Shown piece after piece: positions 1 to 11,799 of a DNA stretch of 64,000 bases. The first letter of the stretch is position 1, and every line of letters begins with the position of its first letter. Source of the DNA: Hypericum androsaemum (taxonomy: Eukaryota > Streptophyta > Magnoliopsida > Malpighiales > Hypericaceae); assembly GCA_963995505.1 (NCBI GenBank), contig OZ023198.1:12143141-12207140 (forward strand), read 5' to 3'. The position numbers and the translations under genes were made by a program. Under the pieces are notes generated by a model. The model had not been told where the DNA came from. It made no database searches and saw nothing but the letters and a program-made list of their open reading frames with translations.

Positions 1-861
1 CCTCTTCCCCTGGCCTCCACGTCACCATCTTCGTATGCGCAGCCGTGGTCGGCACCAGGTAACTAACCTATTTTATAGCTGGGTTTTTCGGTAACTACAA
101 TAACAACGAAAAGCTTTCGTCTTTCTTATTGGGTTGAAGACGAAGGAGGACCACCGGTAGCAGCAGCATCGGCTCGTCGTTCTTGGAGGAGGACTGAGCT
201 AGGATTGGAAGTCTGGGGAGGAGCACGGAAGATGCCGCCATCGTGACTGTCGTCGAGCAACAAACAACTCTACTTGAAAACCCTGGGATTACTTAGCCGA
301 AGAGGAGAGCCAGGGCACCGACGGGGAGGCTGGGGAGAGGAGAGCGAAGAGGAAAGTCGCGACATCCCATTTCTTCCCTTCCTCTGTTTTTAATTAGAGG
401 AAGCTCTTCTCCTGTCGCCTATGAAGAGGAATCTCTGTAATTGATTTTATTGATGTTAAGCTTTGATTGTAACACCTAAAGTTAATTTTAATTGAAGCTG
501 TTGAAGTTAGATTTTAATTGTAGTTGATTTTGTTTAAACGTAATTGAAGTTGAATTTAATTGTTGAAGCTAATCTTTCCTTCACCGCCGGAGAAGATGAA
601 GGATGAGAGATGGTGATGATTTTTTTTGTTGTCTTTTTTCTAATTTTTGAAAAGGTATAATGGTCACAGTTGACCGCGGACATCAGCGGTGGGTCATAGT
701 TTATGTCAAATTAAGAGGACCGAGAAACATTTTTGAAAATAGTAAAAAATTAAAAAAAAGATTTGCTCAAATATAAGAGACCTTACAACAATTATTCCAA
801 ATATTTGTCAAGACAAAATTAAGATAACTGTGTTCTTATAGTCTTTCTGGAAAAAGACTTT
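1..861. other. Unassigned region at window start
   Basis: The first 400 bp are GC-richer, purine-biased and leader-like (many GAGGA and GGGGA blocks), then the sequence becomes AT-rich near 420. No ORF, splice-supported exon or transposon end could be defended. It may be the 5' part of a gene, or a captured gene fragment, that continues outside the window. Confidence 0.3.
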
Positions 862-1697
862 GGGTGTGTTTGTTGATATAATTAACTGTGTTTGTTATTA
901 AGATAACTGTGTCCTTATTTTTTTATAGTTTTGGTTACATTTTTTAGTAAATATATTTTTCCTATAGATAATAATTTTGAATTATTTTATTTCTAATATA
1001 TATCAAATTAATGATATCTTTTTTTATTCCAAAAGTGATCTTAATGAACATAAAATATTTTTAGAGAATAAAATTCTTAATGGTACTATCACATAAAAAA
1101 GTTGTAATATTTATTTTAAAAATATCAAAAAGAATGAATACAAAATTAATAAATAATTTTTTCTCATTCACAATATATTTTAAATTATGCGTATGTTCAT
1201 AAATAAAAAATAAATTATCCAGTATATATGAAATTACATGATATTATTATTTTTATTCTATTTTCAATGAATATGAGCCTTTACTAGATAGTTGTATATT
1301 ATATGTTTGATCAAATTTTTTTGATGTTAATTATATTATATAAAAAAATTTCAAACAAAAAATTTACAAAACTAATATCTCTCAAAAATAAATTTCATAA
1401 ATATAGTAAATAACTAAGTTCTTCAATCGTTGAGACGTCAATTTAACCAAAATAAGTAATATTAAATTATTACTATTTTAATTTAAGTAAATAATTTAGA
1501 TTATTTTATTTAAGCTTAATTTAAAAATTAATAATAATATTTAATCAAAATATATAATCTACTAATTTGAATCTGCTATTTGCTAGTTAATTTTGCCAAA
1601 CACATTCTTCAATTTGCTAACTACTATCTTCTAAGAATCTGATATCTATTTTCAGCTACATCCTATCTGCTCTGAATCTGTTTCGCCAAACATGGCC
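862..1697. mobile_element. Candidate degenerate TIR element, about 0.84 kb
   Basis: The left end reads GGGTGTGTTTG and the right end, on the other strand, reads GGCCATGTTTGGC, the usual look of hAT-like MITE ends in plants. The flanks share only CTTTG, so no 8-bp target-site duplication is proven. The interior is very AT-rich and has no coding potential. It could be chance similarity in AT-rich DNA. Confidence 0.22.
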
Positions 1698-3620
1698 TTT
1701 GTACTCCATAGTTACATCATTTGGAAGATAGTGCACACTTTTTTTTTCAAGCTAAAGAGCTTGAAAATTGCAATACAACCACAATTTGAGATTTTCATAT
1801 TTGGAAATTCATTATCCAAATTTAGAGAGTGGTAAACAGAAAAGTAAATAAAAAAATTCACATCATTTAATAACTTGGTCCATAGAAACTGTATATGGAA
1901 AAAAATTAAGTAATAGTCTATGTCTTCATTATTAAAAAGATAAAAGGCCCACCCAAACCCAACCCCCAGGAAAAGGATTGGATTAATTTTTTCAGAATAT
2001 CATGAATTGTTAATCTAAGTAGTACATAATTTTAATTTATTTAAATATTTATTCGGTTGAAATGTTAAAAATATAAAAATTATTTTTGAGAGAATTATCC
2101 TTAAAATAAGAGTCAACAATGTTCGACTATGAATATTAGTGATTCACCAAAATATATTTTTATATATTTTAGTTTGTGTATATTTTTTATGTTTTTTTAC
2201 GTATGTATCTCGTTTTTTGCCATATCCTTGTGTTAAATCTTTTTAATGCGTACTCCATCATTTAATCGCTTAAGATGTCATGAGAAAAATATTTATCAAG
2301 ACAAATTTTAGATAACATGGATACCATTGTCCTCGCTGTCTTTTAAAGAGCTTACAATACAGCAAAAATTTGAATTTGTATTTGGGTGTAATACGGTACC
2401 TAAGAGATAATAGGTATTATGTAATTAGATGGGTGATAAGAGGGGTCAGCATATTATTCAGTATTCGGTATTCGGTATCCGATATTCGAATTTTTTTTGA
2501 AGTCAAATTTGGATAATTTTTAGTTCGGACTCGGATTTGGATTATCCGAAATAAAAATTTTGGATACATATTCAGATTCATATAGTAAAAGAATTAGTTC
2601 AGATTATTCAAATATCTGAAATAATTATATTAGACAAGTCCAACCTCTGACAGACGAGCCGGTCGCCGGCTACAATGCTAAGCTAGAATGTGCTTTTTTC
2701 ATCCAGATTTTTTTTCACTGGGTTTTATCGCGGTGTTATTTTATTAAAGTCAGTCGTGGTAATTTTGCAAAAGAAAATTTTACGTATCCAATTTCGCGGC
2801 CAGGACCTTGGACTCTTTATTGCGTAGCTAATTTGGATCTGGGTGATGTGAAGCAAATTTGCTATGGTTTGCTACTTTCATGTAGTTTGCACAGGGTTGC
2901 AGATTTGGTCTAGTTACCAATCTCTTGTAACTGTCCGCTTCTTGTGCCTCAGTGGTTATTTTTGGAATAAAATTCAACTTATCTAAAAAACAAATTCCAC
3001 GTAGGTTGCAAATATTACTAAAATGATTAATTAATTTTAATTATTAAAAAAATCAGCCACAGTTTGAGATTTTCATACGATCAATTTTAATAAAGTAGCG
3101 TAGATAATTGATATATGATTGATTTCTACCAAAAATTGATATATGATTGATTTAGCTCAACAGAAAATTATAGAATTCAAATTTTCAGAATGCACATGCA
3201 TTAACATTTGGTATAAATTTTTTTATGTAATTCGACCCAACTTAAATCCGGATAGAAAAAGAGAACGGCCAATAACTAGAAATATCAGGGAAAAACAAGA
3301 TACGCATGTTCTACACATGCAAAAATCCAGATACACCGTACCTACCATCGAGAACACAAACAACCAAAAACATTACATTGTATATACCAACAAAAATTTC
3401 CATAAATTGGTGAACGTGTTTACGCTTTTAAAATTCTATTAGTATTAAATATTTATTGTATGAACTTTAACACACTTTGAAAAATTACACCCAACCTAAA
3501 TTTGAATTAGTTTGTGTGTTCGAATAGATAAACCAAAAACCAAACCACAATCTTGTATACTTTACTATATATGTACATGCACCGTAACGCGAGGAGGAGG
3601 GGAAGAAATATAAAAAAAGA
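1698..3620. other. AT-rich intergenic DNA upstream of the TIC32-like gene
   Basis: No gene seen. At 2455-2640 there is a tract of repeated ATTCGGTATTCGG-type words and their approximate complements (GGATTATCCGAA), typical of old MITE remnants. At about 2690-2990 the sequence ends in AATAAAATTCAACTTATC followed by A residues, reminiscent of a LINE 3' end, but no target-site duplication was found. The 99-codon ORF at 3143 is AT-rich and looks random. Confidence 0.35.
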
Positions 3621-5538
3621 ATGTGGCTGTTTAGCAGGAAAGGGCCCTCCGGATTCTCAGCCAACTCCACGGCCGAGGAAGTGACGCGAGGCGTCGATGG
3701 CTCCGGCCTCACCGCCGTTGTCACAGGTTACTTCACACTTTTCTCTCCTTGTAATGAGACATTCTTGGGTTTGCAAGCTTTATGTGTTTTGTTTTGTTTT
3801 TGATGACATTGTTTTTTTCGGATACCCACGAACCGACTAATCTTGATTTAGATGGGTATACCACAAAGGTTGCAAATTTCATTATGTATTGATCTACGTG
3901 TTTGGTGGTAACGTAAATTCGGGTTCAAAACCATGGTTTGGACTAATTCCATTGCTGAGATATGTTCGTTAGAATTTTCATATTCAAAAACTCCAACGAT
4001 CAATGTCAGATTTGTGAAGTATGATCCTTGCTTGTTGTTGTGTTCTAGCCACCGACCACTTCTTCATCTTCTGTGGCTGTTTGTCTGGCAATAATTATGT
4101 TTCTAATGGTAGAATTTCCGTTGATATGAAGATTTGTTGTGGTTTGATTTGATCAGGAGCTTCTAGTGGCATCGGAGCTGAGACTGCTCGAGTCCTGGCC
4201 TTGCGTGGTGTCCATGTTATTATGGGGGTTAGGAACATGGAAGCCGGGAGACATGCCAAGGAGGCAATAGTTAGCCAAATTCCCTATGCCAAACTTGATA
4301 CAATGAAGCTGGACCTTAGTTCGATGGCATCCGTGAGGAAGTTCGCGTCGGATTTCAACGCCTCTGGCCGATCTCTGAACATCTTGATGTAAGAGTCTCA
4401 ATCTTTGATTGTGTTTGCAGTCCATTTGAAGGTATTCATTTAAGGCCAGAGCTGAAATTTTCCAAAAACTTTCCACTTTGGTTCTTGAAAGCAACAATGC
4501 AGGAATCATGGCGACCCCTTTCACGCTCTCGAGAGACAGCATCGAACTGCAGTTCGCGACTAATCATTTGGGTACGCGATTCGTGCTCTTCGAGATTTGT
4601 TCTGTCTCCTGTAGTATGTACTGGTTTAGTTGTTTCAGAGAAGGCTTTTATCTGCATATGCCTTCAACAACACCAATCTGTAGTCTCCGTGGACTAGCAG
4701 AGCACGAAACTGTCACAGTTCCTCAAGATTGAGCTTCTTGCAGGTCATTTTCTTCTAACAAATCTTCTGCTGGATACGATGAAGGCGACGGCTCGTGAAA
4801 GCGAGAGGGAAGGAAGGATTGTAAACGTCTCTTCCGACGCTCACCATTTCACGTATGCGGAAGGGATTCGTTTGAACGAAATCAACAATCCGTCCAGGTA
4901 CAGCAGCTTCTGGGCGTATGGTCAGTCGAAGCTTGCCAATATCTTGCATACTAATGAGCTCGCAAGATGCTTAAAGGTAACTATTGAACATAAGAACTCT
5001 ACTGTGGAACATATGAATCTAGCTCGCGAAAGGAATAACGTGTTGGTGATCATATAAACAGGAAGAAGGGGCAAATGTGACTGCAAATTCACTTCATCCT
5101 GGACTAATTTCCACCAATCTCTTTCGTCACATGGGCATAAGCATGGGCTTCGTTGGCGGTAGCTTACGTTTACCCCTCTATTCTGCTGCGTTTTCTTAAC
5201 TTCGATCGCCTCGTCGAACTCCTTTGTTTTTTGTTGCAGACATTTTCGCTTCAGTTGGTAAGCTTCTGGTGAAGAACGTCCAACAGGTAAGAACAGACTA
5301 TTAGACCAACACACACACACATTTACTTCCAACTGCCATCTGATGTTTGGCTAACAACGATTTCTCTCGCATCACCTAGGGCGCTGCTACGACATGCTAC
5401 GCAGCGCTGCATCCTCAAGTGAAAGGCGTGAGCGGGGAGTTCTTCTCCGACAGCAACATAAGCAAGAGATCGGAACTCGCCAAAGATGCAGAGCTGGCAA
5501 AGAAGCTCTGGGATCTCAGCCTCAACATGGTCAAGTGA
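3621..5538 (+). CDS. TIC32: TIC32-like short-chain dehydrogenase, chloroplastic
   Basis: Seven exons join in frame to 317 residues: 3621-3726, 4157-4388, 4492-4571, 4744-4976, 5062-5158, 5240-5286 and 5380-5538, all with GT-AG introns. The N-terminus [20 protein letters not shown] is typical of the TIC32 group, NADPH-dependent dehydrogenases of the plastid inner envelope linked to redox- and calmodulin-responsive protein import. Visible motifs are the cofactor-binding TGASSGIG (35-42), NNAG (114-117), the catalytic-Ser region NVSSD (168-172) and YGQSK (198-202). The family is about 320 residues long, so the gene looks complete and intact. The start is the first ATG and gives the conserved N-terminus. 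AATAAAG near 5819 could serve polyadenylation. Related RDH11-14-like dehydrogenases share the fold, so the exact orthology is inferred. Confidence 0.92.
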
Positions 5539-6179
5539 AGCTGCAATCCCCGCCCTTGCGTTGTACCTCCTCTCTAGATACATGAAGGTTGTTCAATGCA
5601 CGCATCAATTGTATAAAACGTCGTCTATAAATACGAGGGTAGGTTCGTCTTGTTTGCGAGATATAGTCGGATGGAGTGCCAGCTCAGTGTGTTGCTGTTC
5701 TGTTAGATGTTGAATAAGAACCTTCGTACATGTCAATCAATTCGCCCCCTTGTTGTTGTAAGCGTGTTCAACATTAATCAATGCGAGTTCAAGTAGGACA
5801 TGGAAGATTTCAGATTGAATAAAGAATGATGCTTATTTTTATTGATCACAATCATCAGTTTACGTACAAGAGGATAACGGCTCCTAATTAATGACCAAGC
5901 CTACTTAATTATTGGAAACTAAAGGGACAGCACATCCATTTAATAGCAACGACTAGACAATCATCCAAGTAATAATTATCATTGCATCATTAGATCATCA
6001 TCATCAAGTTCTGTAAGCTTGACATCATCATACTTCTGCAGTAGCCTTCAAGTCTGCAGAACCTGCAAGACATCCAACAGGACACAATCCTAAAGCAACT
6101 TAATTAAGGAGCACTTAGACCATCTTGACTTGGACGGTGTCGGCCGGATTGGACTCCTTCACTTCTTAAGCCTTGCCAT
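5539..6179. other. 3' flank of the TIC32-like gene
   Basis: It contains the probable 3' UTR, with AATAAAG near 5819 as candidate polyadenylation signal, then non-coding DNA with ATCATCATC-rich stretches. The last eight bases (CTTGCCAT, 6172-6179) are the left target-site duplication of the neighbouring MITE. Confidence 0.5.
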
Positions 6180-6386
6180 CAGGGGCGGAGCCAGAAAATT
6201 TTGAGAGTGGGAGCAATATAACTTGATAATGGTGCAGATTAGTATTCTGGTTTCAATTTTTAGGTAGATTAATTTTTTTGTGGGGTCAATTTCTAATTTT
6301 AGTGGGGACATACATTAAAAAATATACTAGTTATCAAGAAAAAAAAAATTAAGTGGGGGCAATTCCAAAACGTGGCTCCGCCCCTG
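6180..6386. mobile_element. hAT-superfamily MITE with perfect 8-bp TSD
   Basis: The element is 207 bp with 14-bp perfect terminal inverted repeats (CAGGGGCGGAGCCA at the left, its complement at the right end). It is flanked on both sides by CTTGCCAT (6172-6179 and 6387-6394), an exact 8-bp duplication as made by hAT transposases. The interior is AT-rich with no ORF, so it depends on a transposase supplied in trans. The undecayed TSD suggests a fairly recent insertion. It lies about 150 bp upstream of the truncated LRR fragment. Confidence 0.93.
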
Positions 6387-6539
6387 CTTGCCATGATGAA
6401 TTGCTTGGAGGCGTGATGAGCTTTGGGCAACGTCGGATTAATATTGCTGCGGAGGCTGGATGGAACAACGCACCTGGCCTGTTATAGACGCTCTTCAGCT
6501 GCACGAGATGAGACGCTCTTCAGCTGCACTAGATGAGAT

Positions 6540-7771
6540 AGGTCTCATCAATGCATCTCTCTTGCAAGATGAAGAGGAATACGTTGTTATGCATGACGTG
6601 ATACAGCCATAATCAAAGCGTTCTAGTAAGATCAAGGGCTCATCTGACCGAAATACCAGAAATCAGCAACTGGGAGGGCGTAAAGAGGATGTCACTGTCC
6701 GTTAATCGAATTCGGACTTTGGAAGAAGCACCTCAATCCAGCAATCTTCAAACTTTGATTCTTGATCACAAAGGTGATTAGAGAAGACTTCTTCCAATAT
6801 GTGCTAACTCTTACTGTCCTGGACCTTTCATATAACAGAAATCTGGAAGAATTGCCACTTGGAATATCAAAATTGGTGTTGCTGCAACATCTCAATCTTA
6901 CGATGACCGGTATTAGGCAGCTGCCAAGTGAACTGAAAGCATTGTCCAAGATGAAGTGCTTGAACTTGGATTGCACACCAGCACTCGTCAAAATCCCGAA
7001 GAATGTAATATCAAGCTTCTCACAATTACAGGTGCTGCGAATGGCCGAATGTGGGACAGAAACTGAAGTTGCAGAGTTACAGCGCCTCAAGACATTGTGT
7101 CTGCTAAGCATCACAATTAGAAGCGTCGTGGCTATCAAGTTCTTTCTGCGTTTCTGTGATAAGTTCCACCCTTGCACCAAGAGATATCTATCCTAGATCT
7201 TGGCAGCTCCAAGTCACTTGACATAAAACCTTTGATGCATATGGAGCATTTAGAGGTTGTTCATGTGAGGAACTGTTCAAACTTGGAGGTCCTGCAGATG
7301 GGAGAAGGTTCTACTACATTCAGAGAGCAGCTATATCGGTATCGACGACGAGACTCGGAGATCATGAATACCATAAGCCTCTGCAACCTTCAAGAAGTAG
7401 TCATAAATAACTGCCCCGAATTGAGAGACCTGACTTGTTTTGCTTTTGCTCAAAACCTGAGAGTTCTGGATGTGTCACTTTGCTGCAAAATGGAACAGAT
7501 CATTGTAGCGGAAAGACTTGATCCAGGTATAAAGGAAGCACAAGTGTTGTTCCCAAGAATGGAAGTTCTTTACCTATCTCATCTTCTGCAGCTGAAGAGC
7601 GTCTACGACAGGCCAGGTGCGTTGTTCCACCCGACCTCCGTGGCAGCATTAATCCGAGGTTGCCCTATGCTCATCACGCCTGCAAGCAATTCATCACGGA
7701 AAGGCTTAAGAAGTGAAGGAGGCCAATCTGGCCGACACCATCCAAGTCAAGATGGTCTAAGTGCTCCTTAA
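6540..7771 (+). pseudogene. 5'-truncated NB-LRR (RPS5-like) fragment, LRR region
   Basis: From about 6540 the sequence follows the NB-LRR gene at 19851-22479, starting just before its MHD motif (the shared LINASLLQDEEE stretch) and running through the LRRs to the end. The coiled coil, NB-ARC P-loop, kinase-2 and GLPL segments are absent. Around 6598 about 40 bp holding the MHD-to-WIA segment are deleted, and near 7175 a one-base difference from the paralogue (CACCAAGAG against CACTCAAGAG) shifts the frame. The LRRs therefore read in two frames, 6762-7196 and about 7172-7771. No promoter or plausible start is seen. It is a decayed tandem-duplication relic and could give at most a short LRR-only product. 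Confidence 0.9.
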
Positions 7772-9290
7772 GTTGCTTCAGGATTGTGTCCGGACTCTTC
7801 TAAAAAAAAAGGATCGTGTCCGGACTCTGGAACCATACACTATCGTCACAAGCTGTCCTAAGTATCATCACAATCTGACCGTTGTTGTTTGTTTAATAGT
7901 TTACTGTATATGCTTTGAGATAAATTTTCCAGCTCCTAAATTGACGCATGAACCGTCTTCATATAGATAAAACAATCTAAATGCTTGTTGGTAGAATGAT
8001 AACAAGTTTAGGATCACAATCGTAATTATGAAAAACTGACCTTAAAAAGATTGGAATTAACTAGTTTCTTTTTCTATAAGGCCTAATTTGGATTAATTAA
8101 TCAATTTTTTACAATTTCCATTTTTCAAATATATATTTCAAGCCCATGGGCCCTAAAGCCCAGATGCAGTCGCCCAAGAAATTCCCAAAAAAGCACAGCC
8201 ACGGATCTACTTCAAAACCCGAAAGAAAACTCGGAAATCTAGGCCGTAAGTCCACTCAAGAGGAAGCCCAAACATCAACTTGGCCCATTTTAAAACCCAA
8301 ACAAACGGGCCATGAAGCCCACGAATACGGGCTTCTTGGGCCCAAATGTATGACCGATGGTTTTAACCCCTAGTTTTCATCTCCCATCCACTGCGAGGCG
8401 TCAAAGAGACGTTGACTTAACCAATAAGCAACTAGATCGACTAAGATTAATTAAATATATTATTTTAGTTTAATCAGATTTTGAGTTTAAGTCTTAAAAT
8501 AATAGTTAATACTTATTTAGAGATTTTTCAAAAGATTTCATCTAGCTCGAATCTGGATTGATCTATACAATAAATTCAGATACTATATCGTTAAACAAAA
8601 AAGCCGGTCATCCAAAGCGGATGTAACAATCAAATGAGGATTATCACACACACAAAAAAAATTCAAATGAGGGTGGTGGTTGTAAAATGAGCCAGCACAA
8701 AAATGGGGCCATCAGGACTAGAGTGAAAAACTGATCGAATTTAGCTAGCGGAAGTCATATTATTAAAACTTAATCGTTGAAAAAAATTGGTATATTGTAC
8801 GAAATAAATTATTCATTCATTCTAATAATGAAATCAGATGAGACAGTTTCAATATGGACTTGTTTTTTTACATACATAAGATAAATTTAAAGAAACTTAC
8901 AACCATCTTGTATGAAAATATAGTTTACAGAGAGCAAATGTCTTAACTATTGGAGGCACTTTTGAAAGAATTAAAATTTTATACATTGCATTGTGAATTG
9001 TATAGTCCCCACTAAACCATTAACTAACCTCTCTGTTATGTTTTTTTCTCTCTCAAGTAATAACCCTTATTATTATGTGCTTCAAAAGTAATTTTCTAAT
9101 GTATTTTGAAAGGCATTTCCAACACCTTCCTTCCAGCTATTTCTTTCCTCCATAGTATGTTCCAGCTTGGTGCATGGAAGGCAACAGGCTGGTAAAACTA
9201 TTGGAATTCCAAGGAATCCAATTCCACACAAATATGGAGTGTACTTGTCACAGACATTTGGGTATAGAAGAAGAATGGACCTCTCCGACC
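7772..9290. repeat. Downstream flank of the LRR fragment, duplicated at 25834-26640
   Basis: No gene is seen. Several patches match the region after the LINE in the second NB-LRR copy: GCTTCTTGGGCCCA with a following ATGACCGA (about 8330), CCATCCACTG (about 8389), AATGAGGGTGG then GAGCCAGCACA (about 8665-8700), and the strongest block near 9160-9240 (GGAAGGCAACAGGCTGGTAA, then TTCCAAGGAATCCA). The duplication thus covers the resistance-gene end and about 1.5 kb of 3' flank. The short ORFs on both strands here are not conserved in frame between copies. Confidence 0.7.
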
Positions 9291-9928
9291 CAAACCAAGG
9301 CTCACCATGTATCTCGGTACTTCCGTCGAGCAATTGGCGCGTCTCCGTATCAAGGACTTCAAATGTCGACATCCTATAAAGCCCAAATCTCTGAGGTAAA
9401 ACGCCCCAATAATCTTTGATTCAAAGTTTGCTCCTTCTTGGCACTGAATTGGGAAGTTAGGGTTTTTGAGGTTTGTTAGAAAATTCAATCGGCCCTGATG
9501 TGGTAGATGGACGACACCTTGGTTGGGAGTTGGAAATTGTTTTGGGTTTAATTTGTTTAATTGATACCGTGGCATACCACGTCAATAAATTGTTGGCTAT
9601 GTGACTAAACTTAATTACGTAGCATGTATTTTAATTAATTGTGATTATTGAATATAACTTAGTTGTTAATTAGATTAAACATCTGTCACTTCGTCGAACG
9701 AATTGAAATCACATATATAAGTACTTCTACTTTTTTTTCTCACCACTCAGCAATTGCTTCCTGAACATAACAAGTTACTATTGGTGCTGCAAGCCTGCAA
9801 CAGCTCAATCTTAAAAAAAAAAAATTGCAGAGATCAAATGAGATTTCATCCTACTATAATAAAAAAATTGTCAGGTAGTTTGGTGTCACACCTAAAAATG
9901 TCCAAAATACTCTTCTCTAATTTTTTAA

Positions 9929-10164
9929 GGGAAAAGTCCACTTTAGTACCCTGTGGTATCGCCTAAAATTACTTTAGTACCCTGTGGTAAAAAACCGATC
10001 AATCGAGTTATACTTATTCCAATTAACATCAAAAAGTCCTCGGGCAGCTGCCCGGACCTGCCCGAACCTACCCGAACTCTGTCCGAACTACGTGGCCAGC
10101 CACGTCACCAAATTTTGATGACGTGGCGCCACGTGGAGAAGAGGAGGAGGAGGAGGAGGAGGAG
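9929..10164 (+). mobile_element. Half MULE: left terminal arm plus short GGA array
   Basis: This begins GGGAAAAGTCCACTTTAGTA and matches the terminal arm of the complete MULE at 39713-40431, including two ACTTTAGTACCCTGTGGT units, the palindrome-rich CGGGCAGCTGCCCG segment and GACGTGGCGCCACGTGG. It stops in a short (GGA)n run at 10141-10164, after which sequence of an antisense LINE follows directly. The matching second arm is absent locally. The nearest inward-facing arm is at 16371-16829, see findings. Confidence 0.85.
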
Positions 10165-11520
10165 GAGTTCCAATCTCCAATCGATCAAAGACGAGAAGAA
10201 ATTGATGTAATCCACCATCAGTTTGCAATCGGACTCCAGTAGAACACCAGTGAAGGCATGCTGCTGCTGCTGTATTAACTTGACAGCAAATCCAATTGCA
10301 TCCAATTCTGCTTCAGCAGCGGAAAGAACCTAATAGGAGGAACAATTTACATTGAGGATGCTTCCAGCTTGATCATGGACAACCACTGTAATCCCAAGAA
10401 GCATCAACGTTTATTTTGATCGTGCCAGGTTCAAGAGGCCTCTAGCAATCCACGAGAATCAGCAAACTCCAAGGATTTTTTGTAAGCAATGCGCCAAGGT
10501 TTTCTGAGGATCAGGCCTTTTAGATTTATGCCAATGCTCATTCCTTGCAAGCCAAATCTGCCAACATACGAAGAAGCCGACAAGATTAATAAAATTATGC
10601 TGGTTTGCATATTCTAGATAATCAATAATACTCTGCAACCAATCTGAGAACATAGCAGGTTACACCACACATGAAGTCATATAACCCAAGGAAGAAAAAA
10701 ACCATTTAAGCTTAGCATGAGGGCACAAAAATATAACATGATTAATATCTTCCGCTTCTGCATGACATAAAGCACACGAGGAATCAAAGCTAATATTCCT
10801 ACGCACTAATGTAGCAGCAGTAGGCAAAGAATTGTGACAGGCTTTCCACACAAAAAATCTTAATTTTAGGATACACCCACAATCTAGACCAGATGTTACA
10901 TAAAGCATTATCATTAAGATGACCAGAAGATCTCAGAAAGTGATAACCAAGTTTAACCGAGGATTGTCATGTTTTCGCCGTCGTACCTACAAAATCCAAG
11001 GATCCCATTCGTCCCTGTCCAGAAGCAACAAATCAAAGACCTTCTCAGCATAGGCCTGGTCTAGCAGATTGGATCCTGTTGTTGGGTAAGCTTTGTGCCC
11101 AGACATCCTTCCATATGTCAATCCCCCTCCCATCAGCCACACCTTTAACAAGCTTGGCCAGGTCCAACAAGGCCTTGCACCCTTGGAAGCCTGACAAAAA
11201 GAATTAGACGGGAAAGTAAATACTTTTTAGCAATCTAAAATAGAGAGAGTTAGGAGAATTAATAAGTCTTCAGGCTTGCTTGGCCAAGAGAGAAACATTG
11301 AAATCTTCCATCCTTCTAAATCCCAACCCTCCATTCCTCTTCTTCTTAGTCATCGCTTCCTAACTAACCCAATGAATTTTCTCAGAATCGACTTCACCTG
11401 ACCACCAATAATTTGATAGTAAACTATCCAGTTTCTTACAAATAAACTTACAAAAAAGAACACACTGCATTGAAGTGCAGTATACGATGACAGTTCTCTT
11501 CAATTTGGGAGCCTAATCAA
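10165..11520 (-). mobile_element. LINE (L1-type) remnant: RT C-terminus, zinc-knuckle, RNase H
   Basis: Read on the minus strand, this decayed non-LTR element keeps in order the end of the reverse transcriptase (NYWWSGEVDSEKIHW near 11400, GGLGFRR near 11320), the zf-RVT segment (SLPTAATLVRRNI... CALCHAEAEDINHVIFLCPHA, 10700-10850) and the plant RNase H domain (ESDCKLMVDYIN, about 10230). Stops and frameshifts occur throughout. No poly(A) tail or TSD was found; its RNase H end runs straight into the GGA array of the half MULE. Confidence 0.82.
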
Positions 11521-11799
11521 CTAATCAATAAGGTCAATTGATGAGCATGTCAAGGCCATTATGAATCAAATGATATTTTGCAACTTGCTAATTTGTAATA
11601 AGCAAGGAAAGATACTAAATTTTTTAATAAGAGATGATCTATTAATTAATCTAACAAATTTGACGTTTTGGAATGAAAATTAAACTAAGAAAGAGAAATT
11701 AGTATGTGAAGAATAATACGAAACAAGCAATAGGGTTATTTTAAATTTTTGTTGGTGTAACAAATCCACGAAAATATCTCACATCGTTCTCTTCTCTTC
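11521..11799. other. AT-rich spacer
   Basis: No gene or repeat recognised. It ends in CTTCTCTTC (11791-11799), which nearly matches GTTCTCTTC after the right end of the next element and is probably its target-site duplication. Confidence 0.4.

Noticed and set aside
9167..9419. ORFs over the conserved GGAAGGCAACAGGCTGG block
   Set aside because: The frames are not conserved in the duplicated copy at 26.5 kb; the similarity is due to the segmental duplication.
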